NCBI GenBank assembly: GCA_029378245.1
Contig: JARKIF010000011.1
Coordinates: forward strand, 930,001 to 994,000
Direction: 5' to 3'
DNA: 64,000 nucleotides
DNA from: Roridomyces roridus
Lineage: Eukaryota > Basidiomycota > Agaricomycetes > Agaricales > Mycenaceae
Positions 34,684 to 46,400 of this stretch are shown here, in pieces; the first letter of the stretch is position 1, and each line of letters opens with the position of its first letter. A model generated the notes under the pieces. The model was not told where the DNA came from. It was given only the letters and a program-made list of their open reading frames with translations, and searched no databases. Position numbers and translations under genes: made by a program.

Positions 34684-36973
34684 TAAATCCTGGGGGTCCT
34701 TGCTCGAGTATTCAGCATCTCGATGCGCATTCCACTCGAGCCGCTCGAGTACTGCTCGAGCTCCCTGGTACTTTTCGGCTGGCTATACAGTGTATGCTAC
34801 CGGTCACCCCCAGCTCGAGCGGCACTCGAGCACGCCAACTCGAGCCGCCAATGTTCTCCGATCCTCCAACCTACATCCCTCATCACCCCAAGCTCCAGCG
34901 ACACTCGAGCAGGTCACTCGAGCGGCTCGAGCAACCCAATCCTCTCCAATCCTCCACACACGCACATTCTTCAAGCAGCTCGAGCAATATCCGCTCGAAT
35001 CCGCTCGAGCTAATCTTGTTAGTGTACATGGTCCGCAAATAAAATAGATCGTACTGCACATCACACGGCTCGAGCCAGCTTGATCTGAACAACTCGGGGC
35101 TCGAAGTCGGCTCGAGCCGCTTCGAGGGTAGTGCCTCGACGCGTCGACTTGAGCAGCTTGATGCATGCCTCGAGCGGCTCGAGCAGACAGAACGAGCCCG
35201 CTTCAGTGAATTCAGCATACAGAGAAAATCTGAGATGACGAGCGGATCGAGCCACTCTGCCTCTAGCGGCGGTTCGTCGGAGAAGATTGCGCGAGTCGGT
35301 CCAAGACTGGTTCAAGTAGCATGATATCCTGTGAGGCATCAAGCCATGTTTTTTGAGCATGGGCTGGAGAGACTCGCACATAGAGACTGCTTCAGCACTA
35401 AGCAGCAGCGAGCGATCATGTGCAGACGACATACCTGGGCAGCAAGCAAGCATCCCCTCATCATTAATTCGGGTGGCATGGACAGAGATCCCTCGGGGTG
35501 CAGTTTGCTTGCTGATACAGTGAGTTCACTGACCCCTGAAGCCCTCAGCCTCAGATGGGTGGCGAGTGGCGAGTGGCCGCACCAAGGTCCCGGGGCTTGA
35601 TATATCGGCCCCTCGCGGCCATTCTAGCACGTCTGGAGCGGGCGTACATCGATATCTTGTGAGGGAGAGGTGTAGCAGAGTCGCGATTTTGTGTGGTGGA
35701 GTGGACAAAGAGAGAAGAAGAGAGAAAGAAGATGGCATGACAAACAATCGACAAAGTGATCGATTGATCGTGGAAAAGGTCCGACAGGTCCGAGAGGCAG
35801 TGCTAAAAGACCGATCACTGTTCTTTGTCGATTGTTTGTCAATGTCTTTCATACCATCTCTCTCTCTTCGTCCACTCCACCACAACACCGCGATTCCGGT
35901 ACACCGACGTTCACCTCTCCCTCACACGACGTACACTCGCTCAAGCCGTGCTACACCGCGGCTGATATCAACGCAGACTCGACGCAGACCTTGGTGGCGG
36001 CGGCTGCGCCACTCGCCACGCTAAGTACATGACTTCCTCTCAGAACTCAACAAGTCGTGGAACTACAAAACTAAGAAAGAATACTATGGTCAATGGTGCC
36101 ACCGACGCGTCTTTGTCGATGCCACCGAACGTGCATCGTGAGTGGGATGCGCGCTTGCCGGGATCCATGTGCGTTATGCACCTCATCCTTCTCCGTCACA
36201 TAACTTATTTGTTTTTTACAAGTCTTTGGAGCCTCAAAAACTACGGATGGAGCAATCTCAATGCCGCTCATGCAGATCGGAGAGAACCTACACGCGTCGT
36301 CTCTCGATCCGCTCAAGCCAGTTAGTACGTGATCGACTTGTATATTTTCGTGCAAAACACTGGCTGAAGTTGGCTCGAGCAATCGCAGCCATGGATCTGT
36401 CTGCTCAAGTCGCTCGAGTCGCAGCGCTAGGAAGCCCCTGGGTCGATACCAAGCTGCTCGAGCCGTCTTGGGCCAGGTGTGTGAACCATGATACATTAAT
36501 TTGCGGGCTACACTAACGATACTGGCTCAAGCCCATCGAGCGGTGGGTCCTTCGAGCAGCTGGAGTGCTCGAGCCGAAACAGCTATCGTGCTCGAGCCGT
36601 GTGGTGTGCAGGTATGTGACGAGCCCGACCTATTTTATTTGTGGACTATCACTAACAAGATTGGCTCGAGCGGGATTGCTCGAGCTGCTAAGGAACGCGG
36701 GTCCGTGGAGGATTGGAGAAGCTTGGGTGGCTCGAGCGGCTCGAGTTGCCTTGCTCGAGTGTCGCTCGAGCCGGGGTGATCATGGTGGAGGTTGGTGGAG
36801 GGTTGTAGAGCATTGGGTGGCTCGAGCCGCTCGAGTTGCCTCATGCTCGAGTGTCGCTCGAGCTTGGGGTGACTAGTGGTACACAATGTATATCTAGCTA
36901 AAAAGTAGCAGGGAGCTCGAGTGGAATGCACATCGACATGCTGGGTACTCGAGCAAAGCCCCCCGGGGGGTAG
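34684..36973. mobile_element. 2.29-kb non-autonomous element with CTCGAG-packed long inverted repeats
   Basis: Bounded by a perfect 8-bp direct repeat CCTCGCCA (34676-34683 and 36974-36981); deleting the element plus one copy restores the F-box frame. The outer arms (about 34684-35190 and 36370-36973) are inverted relatives sharing TTGCTCGAGTA, CATTCCACTCGAG and GCTCGAGC. By my count they contain about 33 CTCGAG hexamers, roughly 16 and 17. The centre has no transposase ORF and contains its own palindrome. An 8-bp duplication is typical of hAT elements, so I infer a hAT-like non-autonomous element. Confidence 0.85.
35659..35925. repeat. nested palindrome inside the CTCGAG element
   Basis: Left (GTGAGGGAGAGGTG, GTGGTGGAGTGGAC, ACAAACAATCGACAAAG) and right (their complements in inverted order) pair over about 110 bp each. 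The centre is around 35790. It may be a separate MITE that jumped into the larger element, or its core hairpin. Confidence 0.6.
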
Positions 36974-37957
36974 CCTCGCCACGCTGAAAGGAAACCCCGT
37001 TCTAGGGGCATTCATCAAGAAATTACGCGTCGAGGGTGGATTCGGTCTGTGCATGTACGGTATCCTCAAGTATGCGCCGAAAATCACGGACATATTCCTT
37101 TCTCTCTATCTACATGCGTGCGACTCCGTATCCGGATTAGACCTTGGTCTTCCCCTCATCAACCCGCGGCGACTCATCGTTGGGGAGGCTGTCCACGCTG
37201 GGCCGCTCAAAAACAAGCCGGTGACGCAGTTGATGAGGAGTTTAGAGGGTCTGGCGTTGACATGGAACAACCTGGTGTGTCGGATCCTTGGTTTCTTCTC
37301 TTGTTTATATGAACTATGACCGTCGATGAACAGACCACGTTCATTTCGCCGAATCTTTATCTCGAACGCCGGTGTTTCATCAAAAAGATAATCTTCACTC
37401 CCAATGTTCAGACACTCTCCTTCCCGTTAGTCGGCCTCCATGAGGACGGCGCGATTCCAGTACATATCCTCGAATTCGCACGTATGACATCAATTCAAAA
37501 AGTGGAGATTCGGATGTCGATATCCCATGAGGAGGCCGAACGGTCGCTCTCGCATCCTACGACCTCAGAGTGTCGTTCCAAACTGCAAATAGTGGACCAT
37601 GGGTAAGCGATATTCAGCTTCGATTGTAAACCGTGCTGATTGGGGTCTTAGTCTGGATGTTGCTCCCAAGTACATTCCTGGGCTCCCAATCAATCCAGCT
37701 TTCAACCCCCTGTTGGCCTCACCCCAAGCTACCGTTGATCTCGTTTGGGAGCGAGTCCTCTTCTTCGCCATGCATCCCGTTGCAGTGACTGGCCCCACAC
37801 TTATACCAGCCTGTATGAACGCAATTCTGGGACACAAAGATCGGACGAACAAACGAAGATTGCAGTATCTGTTGGTCTGCAAAACCTTTCATGTTCGTAC
37901 TTCCTTGTCTCCCGTCGCGGTCTCGTTGATCAAAATGCAGAAAGTCGCTCTTGAGTA

Positions 37958-38106
37958 CTGTACCATTTCGACCGTAGGTTCATCAAAATTATGTAATTTC
38001 TCGACCGAGAAGGCCGAAAAATTTTCTTTTGAATTATGGTGATTTTTGCACACATCAAAAAAGTTGGCTGTGACCTGTGACTGAACTTACGGTCGAAATG
38101 GTACAG
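37958..38106. mobile_element. 149-bp TA-flanked MITE inside an F-box exon
   Basis: The ends are inverted copies of CTGTACCATTTCGACCGTA (19 bp exact), flanked by TA. It splits a TAC codon of LEYLYRW; taking out the element and one TA restores the family sequence. No ORF. Confidence 0.85.
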
Positions 38107-38572
38107 TACCTCTACCGCTGGCCGGTCTTGACGCCCACAAATGCGGATGCCCTACATCAAAGGCTTACTCAGAAAACATCCCTATTGCGCGAGATCACTA
38201 TCTTCTCTGTGGCCTGGGACACCAGGTTGACTTGCGAAATGCTGCCACTTTTCACACACACTCCTAATCTGACGCGACTTGGCCTAGACGATGCGGTAAA
38301 CATGGATTGGGCCGTGTTTCGCACCGTTGCCGAAATCCTCGGCGCTTCTCTGGTCGAACTCTCCGTCAAAGTTGTGCTGTCGGCGGTGCCCGATGCTGCG
38401 GTGTTCTGTCGCTTCACAGCACTGCGTAAACTGACGTGGGCTTCTGGGGATATATTGATTCCTCCGAGTCAGCATGCATCTGGGGGACTGCCGGCGTTGG
38501 AGTGTCTCGTTCTTGAAGATCATTGCCACAGAAGCATCCTTCCCTCCTTGATGCCCACTATGGAGCTGCAAC

Positions 38573-40052
38573 ACGTTGAATTTCAACGTAATTTCCAGTG
38601 AATACCAACTATCAACCTAATTTCCGTTGACTTACGGTGATTTGAATTCACCGCTCATTTTACGTTGAACTCCAGTTCACCCCATTTTACGTTGAATTTC
38701 ACGGAACATCATTGACACGCCAGATTTCAACCTAGATTGCAGGTGACAACCCTCGTGCTCGAATCGACTCTTTAGGTGTACATCTGGGCATCTAACCGAA
38801 CTCACAAATTTCTGTCGAGACCTGATCACGACAGTTGTTGTAAGTCCTTCAAACTCCGATCGGATCAATTGTACCGATATTGCGCTATTGATGGCGACGT
38901 GGCGTGATTTCTATACTTTTTTTTCTCCCTTCCTCCATGTCCCCACGCAAGCGTCGACTCCCCCCAGCAGCCACCACCTCGTCCACATCGCCCTCACGCG
39001 AGTTCCAGACCCCAGACCACCGTCTTGAATGCTACCCTCGCCCGCAGGACCGTTTCAGATCCCGCTCCCTCTCCTTCGTCCGCCACTTCTGCCCACCGCT
39101 GCACGCCTCAGGCCTACCACGTGCCGCTCGCCCGCTGTCATGCCTCCGCAGATCCCCACGTTTCAATGCCACCCTCGCCGTTAAAACGTTCTCTGGGCCC
39201 TAGGCCTACTCCCTGCATCCCCAAACTCTCCACGTCTGCAGCCGCCGCACAACACCGCGCTTCCCGTACCCACTGGCCCTTGGCAACGGTGCCGTTATCC
39301 ACTCACATGTGTTGCCACATGCTATTGCAACGCCTCCCTCCGCTGTTGACAACCCGCCATCGCTTCGGAGCAACCCCATCCACTGAAAACTCCCCGGTTG
39401 TACAAATCGTCCTTGAATCAAGATCAGGGCCAAGCCCCGCGCTCCGACTGACATCCCTCAAGTCCTACCGCTCCTCAATGCACGCCAATCAGTCGAAGCC
39501 CGTCAACATCTCCTCAAGTCGTTGCTTATATATCAAGAACTCCGTTTCTGGCAAGATAGGGCCCCCTGCTCAGCTCGTCAAGTGTATACAACATCCTCGG
39601 CTACAGTGACTGTCCTCCACCCACATTGTGGCCTCCGCTTCTTCCCTCCCTTGCTTTTTCACCTCATTCTCCCTTCCCCACCTTTGTCATCTCTCGCATG
39701 CATCCGTCGCTGGCACCTCGGTGAGCGCGCCGGCTTAGCCAATTAGTAGAGCTGTATTTGACTAGTTTTAATACACACTTTCACCTGTCATTTGCCTGAA
39801 TTCGAGGGTACAATCGGCGTATATAGGGTGCATCAGTGCTTCTGGCTTTCTCCAATTCAACGTAAATCCCGTTGAAATTCACTGGGAACCTGATGTGGGA
39901 GTTAGGTTGGAAGTGGCCATATCACGTTGATTATCGACGTAGATTTCAACCTAATCTGGAGGTGAAAATCAACGTAGGCTCGGCGAAAATCAACCTAGAG
40001 CTCAGTGAAATTCAACGTACTGCGTGGTCAAAGTTACGTTGAAATTCAACGT
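38573..40052. mobile_element. 1.48-kb element with ACGTTGAATTTCAACGT termini
   Basis: Each end is a 17-nt palindrome (ACGTTGAATTTCAACGT left, ACGTTGAAATTCAACGT right), and variants of CGTTGAA or GGTTGAA recur about a dozen times within the first and last 200-250 bp. The gene on both sides is contiguous in its paralogues. The interior is C-rich with two overlapping ORFs lacking any family signature. No clean target duplication was found; superfamily unknown. Confidence 0.65.
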
Positions 40053-40796
40053 ACCCTACCCCCCCAGAGGCCGATGAAGTTCGTGATCCCTTCTTCCTGC
40101 CGATCTATAAGATTCATCTCTGACAAAAACGGCCAGCCTTCCCGAAATTCGTCACGTTATTTTCCCGTCCTATCCCTCGGTCGAACAGACTGCTGAGCAT
40201 GGCGCCTTCCTCAAGAAGCACGGCAGCAAGATTCTTAAGCTTGAGATCTTTACCCCAGAGTTGAACAAGACACTCACCATGTGTCCCAATCTAATCTGCC
40301 TTCATATCAATCTTGGGCAGACGCATGTGCATGTCGGTAGCCTCAATCTCCGATCGTTGAAGCTTTGCTTACGCATTGAGTCTCAGGGTGACGAGCTCAA
40401 GGCCTACACCGAGACGTTTGATACCTCACGGAAACACGACTCGCTCGTGAAACTCGTGTTCGACAAAGCTAGACATTTCGTTGTATCCCTCATTTCATTC
40501 ACTGTTGATCATATATATTTCACCAGACAAAATCAAAGAAACGAGCGGGCTGACTGGAATAAGATATTTCTGGCTATAGCGGGCTTACAGTCAGCAAAAT
40601 TCCCTGCGCTGCGCGAGGTTCGGTGCACTACGCATGGCCGGATAGTACAGAGTGAGTATCCTCCATCCGCGTGCATTTGACTGAAAACTGATGGAGCACT
40701 TCAACTGTTTAGACGGGGTCTTCAACTTTTGAGAAGATGGAGCGGATCTTTACCCGCGGGACAGACGGTGATGGGCTCAGTGGCTTCCTCGTTTGA

Positions 40797-43454
40797 CGAC
40801 AACTAAGAGGAACAGTAAATCGAACCGAAAATGGGACGCTCAGGTCCCCTTTGATGTGGTTGAAATCATTGTTTTTTCTTACACTGATACGTACTTGCAC
40901 CTCGAATATTATCACCGACTGCCTAGTGGGCCACACTAGCTAGTGGGCCACTAGGGAATTAGCACTGTGTCGAGATGACCTACCTCCCAAATGTTGTTGG
41001 TATAATGAAGGACATACACAGACGTCCTCGGACACCGATTTTGGTGGAGATCGGTGATGTTGACGTGAGGCTGTGGCTGTCAAACGGAGGCGCGTGTGAA
41101 CAGAAAACGTGATTTCTTAATTTGGCTTCACTGGACAGCCTCTTTCTCCACGACCACGGCGCCGATTTACGACCTGCGGGGCTCATTCTGCTCAGCGGAC
41201 CCTGGCTACCCACCGTCATCCTATTTACCCCCCCATTCGCCCCCTCCATGTCGCCAGAGCGACTCACCCAGGGCTGACGTGTCAACATGGGCGTCTGCTT
41301 GCCACCCTTCCATCGGACGACGTGCTGGTGCTTAGCTCCCAGGTCTTCGCACACCCACTGGGCACATGTTAAGCTTGTATTTGGACACTGTCGCCTCCTC
41401 TTAACTGTCCTCATATCTTGTCGTCGCCGTTATCTTGCGCAAACCGCCGTTTTTCACTATTGCGACATTTGGAACTTTTTGCGACGAATAGAGGGCCTCG
41501 GCGCAGGAGATGGTGAATGAGGTGTGTTCCTATGATATTCAACTTGCATCCATGAACTTACTCCGCCCTCCCATGCTTAGCCGCGTCGGATGGGAGCTCG
41601 CCGTCAGACCCGCTTGGAACCAGTTTTCCCTATCACCCGAGTACTGGCTCCGTTGTAGCTCAAATGTATCCTACATTGTTTCAATACACCATCTATACCC
41701 CTCTGGCCACTATCCGTCCTAATTGGAGTGCCGGAGACTTGAAAATCTTCAGTGGGATACGTGGGACGTCCCATTCGTTTCAACAGCCATCGGACTTCAG
41801 TGCGGCTGGGATGAGGGGTAATCATGTGTGCATTGGGGCTCCCCATACCCTCTCAGTGTCCCTACTCAAGTTGCAGCTGCGCCGCTGCCTCTGCGCGCCA
41901 CAGGCGGGGCGTTTCCCACTTCTGGCCCACTAGCCCGTTTGAGCCAATTTTGGACCTGTCTCGGCAAATTTCTTCCCATGACCCCAAACCTTGACAGAAT
42001 GCCACTGAGCCCCGGGCCTCGTTCTGCTCGTAGGAACCTAGCCTACCTCCCTAGGGTCCAAAACCACCTGCAAATCAAACCTATCCCTCGCAAAAATCGT
42101 CAAACTCCTTAGGTGGCCCAGTTCCCCTTCTCCGATAATACAAATCCGGCCGACTCGGTGGCTCAGAAGCTCCGCAGACTACATACCTACGAGAACCATC
42201 CCAGGAACGATGAGCAAAAGTTGATCCTGGACCCCTCGGCGCCTTTTAGAACTACCTCGGCTGGCTTGTGTGATATGACCGGTATTTATTTTCGACTGCT
42301 TGTACCCATTTATTAGCCTTCATGTATTCAACTACATGTACGCCGAGCAATCTAATCTGTTGATTGCTCGCCTCCTTGGTTTCATTCCTCTCACGGTTCA
42401 ACCTCGGTTAAGTCTCGGATCCGCATCAGCTACAGCCTCCTTTGCTGTACTGCCCGGACCCGTGATTTGATTCAAACTGAGTCGATACTTTACTCAGCAT
42501 CGACTTAGATCTCTGACTCATTAATGTAGTTACAGGTATATAAGGGAGTCCCTCCCCGCTGTAGGGACAATCTAACTTTACTCCCATCTGCAATACAACT
42601 ACCCGTTGAACTCTCACCCTTTGTGTGAACTTCAGTGTACTCGTCGTACACTACACTTGCACTTATCTTACTTGTACTCTCTCGACGCAAAGCTTCGAGA
42701 CATTGCAGGAAACCTAAGTGAACACCTTTATTGACTAGTATTCCAACGACGCAAAGCTTTGTTGCGATACTCTTTATCTCGTCTTCGTTCACGGCGCAAA
42801 GCTTCGTGAACCTACTCGTAGCAGGTGAAGGTCCCTCTTCGACTGATTATATAAGAGTTCCCCCGAACTCTCTCTCTCGCTCTCGTGTTGCAAATCTGCA
42901 ACACCAACCCGCTCTCATCGCGCTTTACTCCGACTCGGACTTGATCCGTCTTCCGTATCCGCGCGATACCGGTTTCGCTTACAGCTTGTAAGTAAACTGG
43001 AATCACTGTCAACCAGACACCTCGCCCATGAGGTTGGGCCGGATTACCGTGGACGTTCATGTGTTCGAATTCAAGAGAGAAAGGTGCGGGAAACAATTCC
43101 GAGTCCATCGGTGACAGAAAGTAAGCCGGAAGCTGTCTCAGATAACACCTATCGCCTATTTTTCCCCCGGTCCCGGTACCCTTTCCTGATCTTCCCCTTG
43201 ATTTATTTGTTTAGAACTGGTCCCGTACCTTGTCCGTACTTATAAGAACTGCGCTGCTAGTGAGTGAAGCCCCACATCTTATCTGGAATCCCTCCCAAAG
43301 CCTGCAATTTACAACAGCAATTTGAACTCGCACGTCTCGGTTCCCACACATCAGGATCAGAATCTGATCCTGGATCAATGTCTAGCCGGTGCACCGCCGC
43401 CGTGTGATCCTCTTCCCCTTTGTTTCATACTTCCATCTCATCGCGAGTCCCACC
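40797..43454. other. 2.7-kb non-coding block, hairpin-rich in its second half
   Basis: No convincing protein gene. From about 42300 to 43380 there are many short perfect hairpins, for example CGAGCAATC with GATTGCTCG (42344-42370), AGTGTAC with GTACACT (about 42634), GTGTTGCA with TGCAACAC (about 42886) and AGGATCAG with CTGATCCT (about 43353). Two TATATAA-like words (42537, 42849) look like promoters. A decayed LTR or other element is possible. A CTTATAAG word at about 43239 may serve the RdRP gene. Confidence 0.4.
42680..42811 (+). repeat. three stem-loops with a constant CGCAAAGCTT loop
   Basis: At 42680-42700, 42744-42764 and 42787-42811 the 10-mer CGCAAAGCTT sits in a loop closed by different stems: TCTCG/CGAGA, CAACG/TGTTG and GTTCACG/CGTGAAC. 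The stems differ in sequence but all pair. Function unknown. Confidence 0.6.
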
Positions 43455-46400
43455 ATGCCCGTACCAGCAGCGATGGAGTACAACTTCAACGACTTGTTGG
43501 ATGACATGGCATGTCATTACTCTGTCTTTCTCCTCACATCGCTCAATCCGGCCTAGCTCCCACCCGGTGATCTGCCTCCGCCCGAGAGAAAGGAGACTGA
43601 GCCGGACGGTATGCGTCTGCTCTGCCTTGCTCCGGCTGTCCACTGATGGATATTCAGCCTTTCGAGTTAGACCGCAGAGATTTGCCATGGGCTCCGCACA
43701 GGGCCATATCTTTCGGGAGGGCTTTGGCCGCTGTGTCGACTATGCCGTCTTGAGCCTCAATTTCCAGAAGCAGGTATGTATGCGCGCAATTACCAATCAA
43801 CAAGATGAAATATCACTTTCAGTCTCTGTTTTTCCGCATCCCATTCGACGATGCGCCGTTGCCCCTGCCCAGTGCGTTCCCTCTCGTCTCAAAAAAGCGT
43901 TTCTTATCAACTACGGCGCAGTCCTCCAGGGATACTGCCCAATCGACGACCTCCAGTCCGTGCGTCTCGTCAAGAAGGACAGGAAAGCGACCATGACAGT
44001 GACAATGCGCCGTCCACCACGAATTGAAGCCGATTTCCGGCGGATGCACGAAACTGATCCAGACAGTGTGCCGGAAGGGCTCGAGACGCGCCGCGCCACT
44101 GAGACGGATTGGTCCCCGGACGGCGTCGAGGAGCTCTACTCTGGTCTTCCATCGACCATGCCTCAAGGGTTCAGTGTCCGAAATCCAATGAAGGTTGTCC
44201 CTTGTCCGTCACCTGTGATGCATACACTGACGGAGCTTTTAGTTTGGCCTCTGGCTCACGTATCGCTTTGAATTCATCTGTGAAAAGTCCGGTGACCTGG
44301 AGCGTGTTATAACGGCCCTCTCCCGGCTGCGGAAACTAGAACGGCCGGGCGCAGAGCGTATCGCCGTCGACCCCGAGGCGCAGAATGATCTCGTCGTCAA
44401 TGAGCCTACCGGGGAACGTCTCTACGAGGGTATCGCGATGCCTGCGATCCAAACATCATATGACTTTGATGCCCACTATCTCGTCGTTGGCCTTGTCTCG
44501 CAAGGGTTGCTGCTGCCGATGAAAGGTAAGCGCCCACCCTCACGCCTGGTTGTTCCTCACCATATACAGTTGCGGACGTCATTCACCACCTCTGGCCCAT
44601 CCACCCCGAGACACGCCTCGCCGTCCTCCGTGCCCTCTTCCGACTCGAACGACGGCAACTCGTTGGCTCTCTCGCAGTGAACCAAGTACGCAATCTTCTG
44701 CGTGGCATGCCCGATCCACGTGCGAGCAAGACACGCAAAACGGGTGACCAGCTTCCAGCAGACCGAGTTTCGATGCGTCGTGTTGTGGTAACGCCCACGC
44801 GGGTTCTACTCTTCCCGCCCAACATCGAAACGGGCAATCGTGTCCTGCGTGCTTGGCCAGCCCAGCTTCGCGCGGGGAGATTCATCCGTGTTGGGTTTGG
44901 AGACGAGGACGGGCGGATACGGATCAACAAGAAGATTGGCGAGGCGGACGATATCAACCCCACTGGGGGGCTGCTCGCACGGATTGCGAATGCGCTCAAG
45001 AATGGAGTCGACGTTGCTGGGCGGCACTACGTCTTCCTTGCTTCCGGAGAATCGCAGATGAAGGATCATTCGTGCTGGATGGTCTGCGAGGACCCAGATG
45101 CGGGTTTCACTGCCAACCGCGTACGGGAGCAGATGGGGGACTTTTCGGCCGAACGCGTTGGTGGGTTTCCATCTTTCTTTCTTCCCGAGAGTCTTGACGT
45201 ATTTTTAAGTCCAAAAACATGCTGCGCGGATGGGGTTGTGCTTTAGCGCAACTCGACACGTCGCCATACTCAACGAGGAGGACATTGAATCGCTTGATGA
45301 CGTCAAGCACGGGAAATAGTGCGTGCTTCTTTTATGCCTTCCTGGAGTCCGCTGAGTATTCGACCACCAGCGTGTTTACGGACGGAGTGGGGAACTGCAG
45401 CCAGGACCTCGCCAAGAGGTGTGCCGTGCTCCTGGGCTCCGAAAAGGCCGACACATCTGCTGTTCAGATCCGTATGGGCGGGTGAGTATCGTCTTGACAT
45501 ACAAACACCCAAAGCTCACCTTGCACAGATGTAAAGGCGTGCTCTCCGTCCACCCCCACCTGGAGGATAACCAAGTCTGCATCCGCCCCTCGATGAGAAA
45601 GTTTTTATCATCGGACCGTGGTCTGGGCGTCATGAAATACGCACATCACGCCCCCGCGCATCTGAATCGTCAGGCGATCGCAGTCCTCATCTCTCTCGGG
45701 ATGAACGCGCATTCGCTGCTCGACCGATTCAAAGCCCAGATTGCGCATGCTGAGAATCTGGAGAACGAACTAAGGGGATTGGATACCACCCGCCGGCAGA
45801 CGAGGCACGTTTTCAAGAATGTGTTTATTCCCGTGGCGAAGATGATCAGGGCGGGACTTGGGGAGCAGACGATGTTGAAGAATGTGTTGGCGTGTATCAA
45901 GTGCCAGTTGCTTAGGGAGCTCAAGTACAAGGCGGTGCGTGGTTTGACTTTGGATCTGGACCTCGATTGAAGGCGATTGAGTAGAGGATTATGGTTCAGG
46001 ATGGGGCGTATCTTTTAGGCGAGTGTTTTCAACTTGCTGGAGCCCGTTGGAGCCCGTCGTTGACAGCCTAAGGCAACAGGCATCGCGGACGAATACGAGT
46101 AAGTTTTCCATTGAGGTTCCTCGAGGCGCTCCTTGAATTCGGTGCCAGTGTTTTGGAAGAGGGGCAGATCTATTGCGCTGTCAGCCCTAAAGGCTTGAGC
46201 TCGCGCCGGGTTATAACCGGCCAGGTGGGTATTCACTTTGGTTATCCGCGTTCCGGAGTAAATCCCCTCCACAGTGCACCATCTTCCGGTCGCCTTGCCT
46301 TCACCCGGGCGACGCGCGGCTCGTCACCGCCGTCGACCATCCTGCATTCAAAGATTTCCCGTTAACGGATGTGGTTGTGTTCAGTGTCAAAGACGCGCCA

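Larger units (their letters stand above)
34452..40796 (+). pseudogene. F-box family copy D, split by three transposon insertions
   Basis: Begins MAPHVPDEIIHAILEPIL and is a B-type copy. Its coding sequence is interrupted at 34684-36973 (2.29-kb CTCGAG-rich element), 37958-38106 (149-bp MITE inside the LEYLYRW segment) and about 38573-40052 (1.48-kb element at an exon border). Removing each insert lets the paralogous reading continue: LKGNPVLGAFIKK after the first, LYRWPVLTPTNAD after the second, LPEIRHVIFPSYP after the third. The 3' end is degenerate: EKMERIFTRGTDGDG replaces the conserved SERMLKRGFNLTD. It cannot make a full-length protein. Confidence 0.82.

Noticed and set aside
39025..39609. 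194-aa ORF inside the third element of F-box copy D
   Set aside because: Ser/Pro/Leu-rich reading of C-rich DNA, no family motif and overlapped by a similar ORF in another frame; treated as non-coding.
42300..43400. solo LTR of a retrotransposon
   Set aside because: TATATAA words and hairpins fit, but no TG...CA borders, target duplication or primer-binding site could be identified.
43872..43897. 26-nt intron in the RdRP gene
   Set aside because: A 50-nt alternative ending at 43921 keeps the frame and has normal length.
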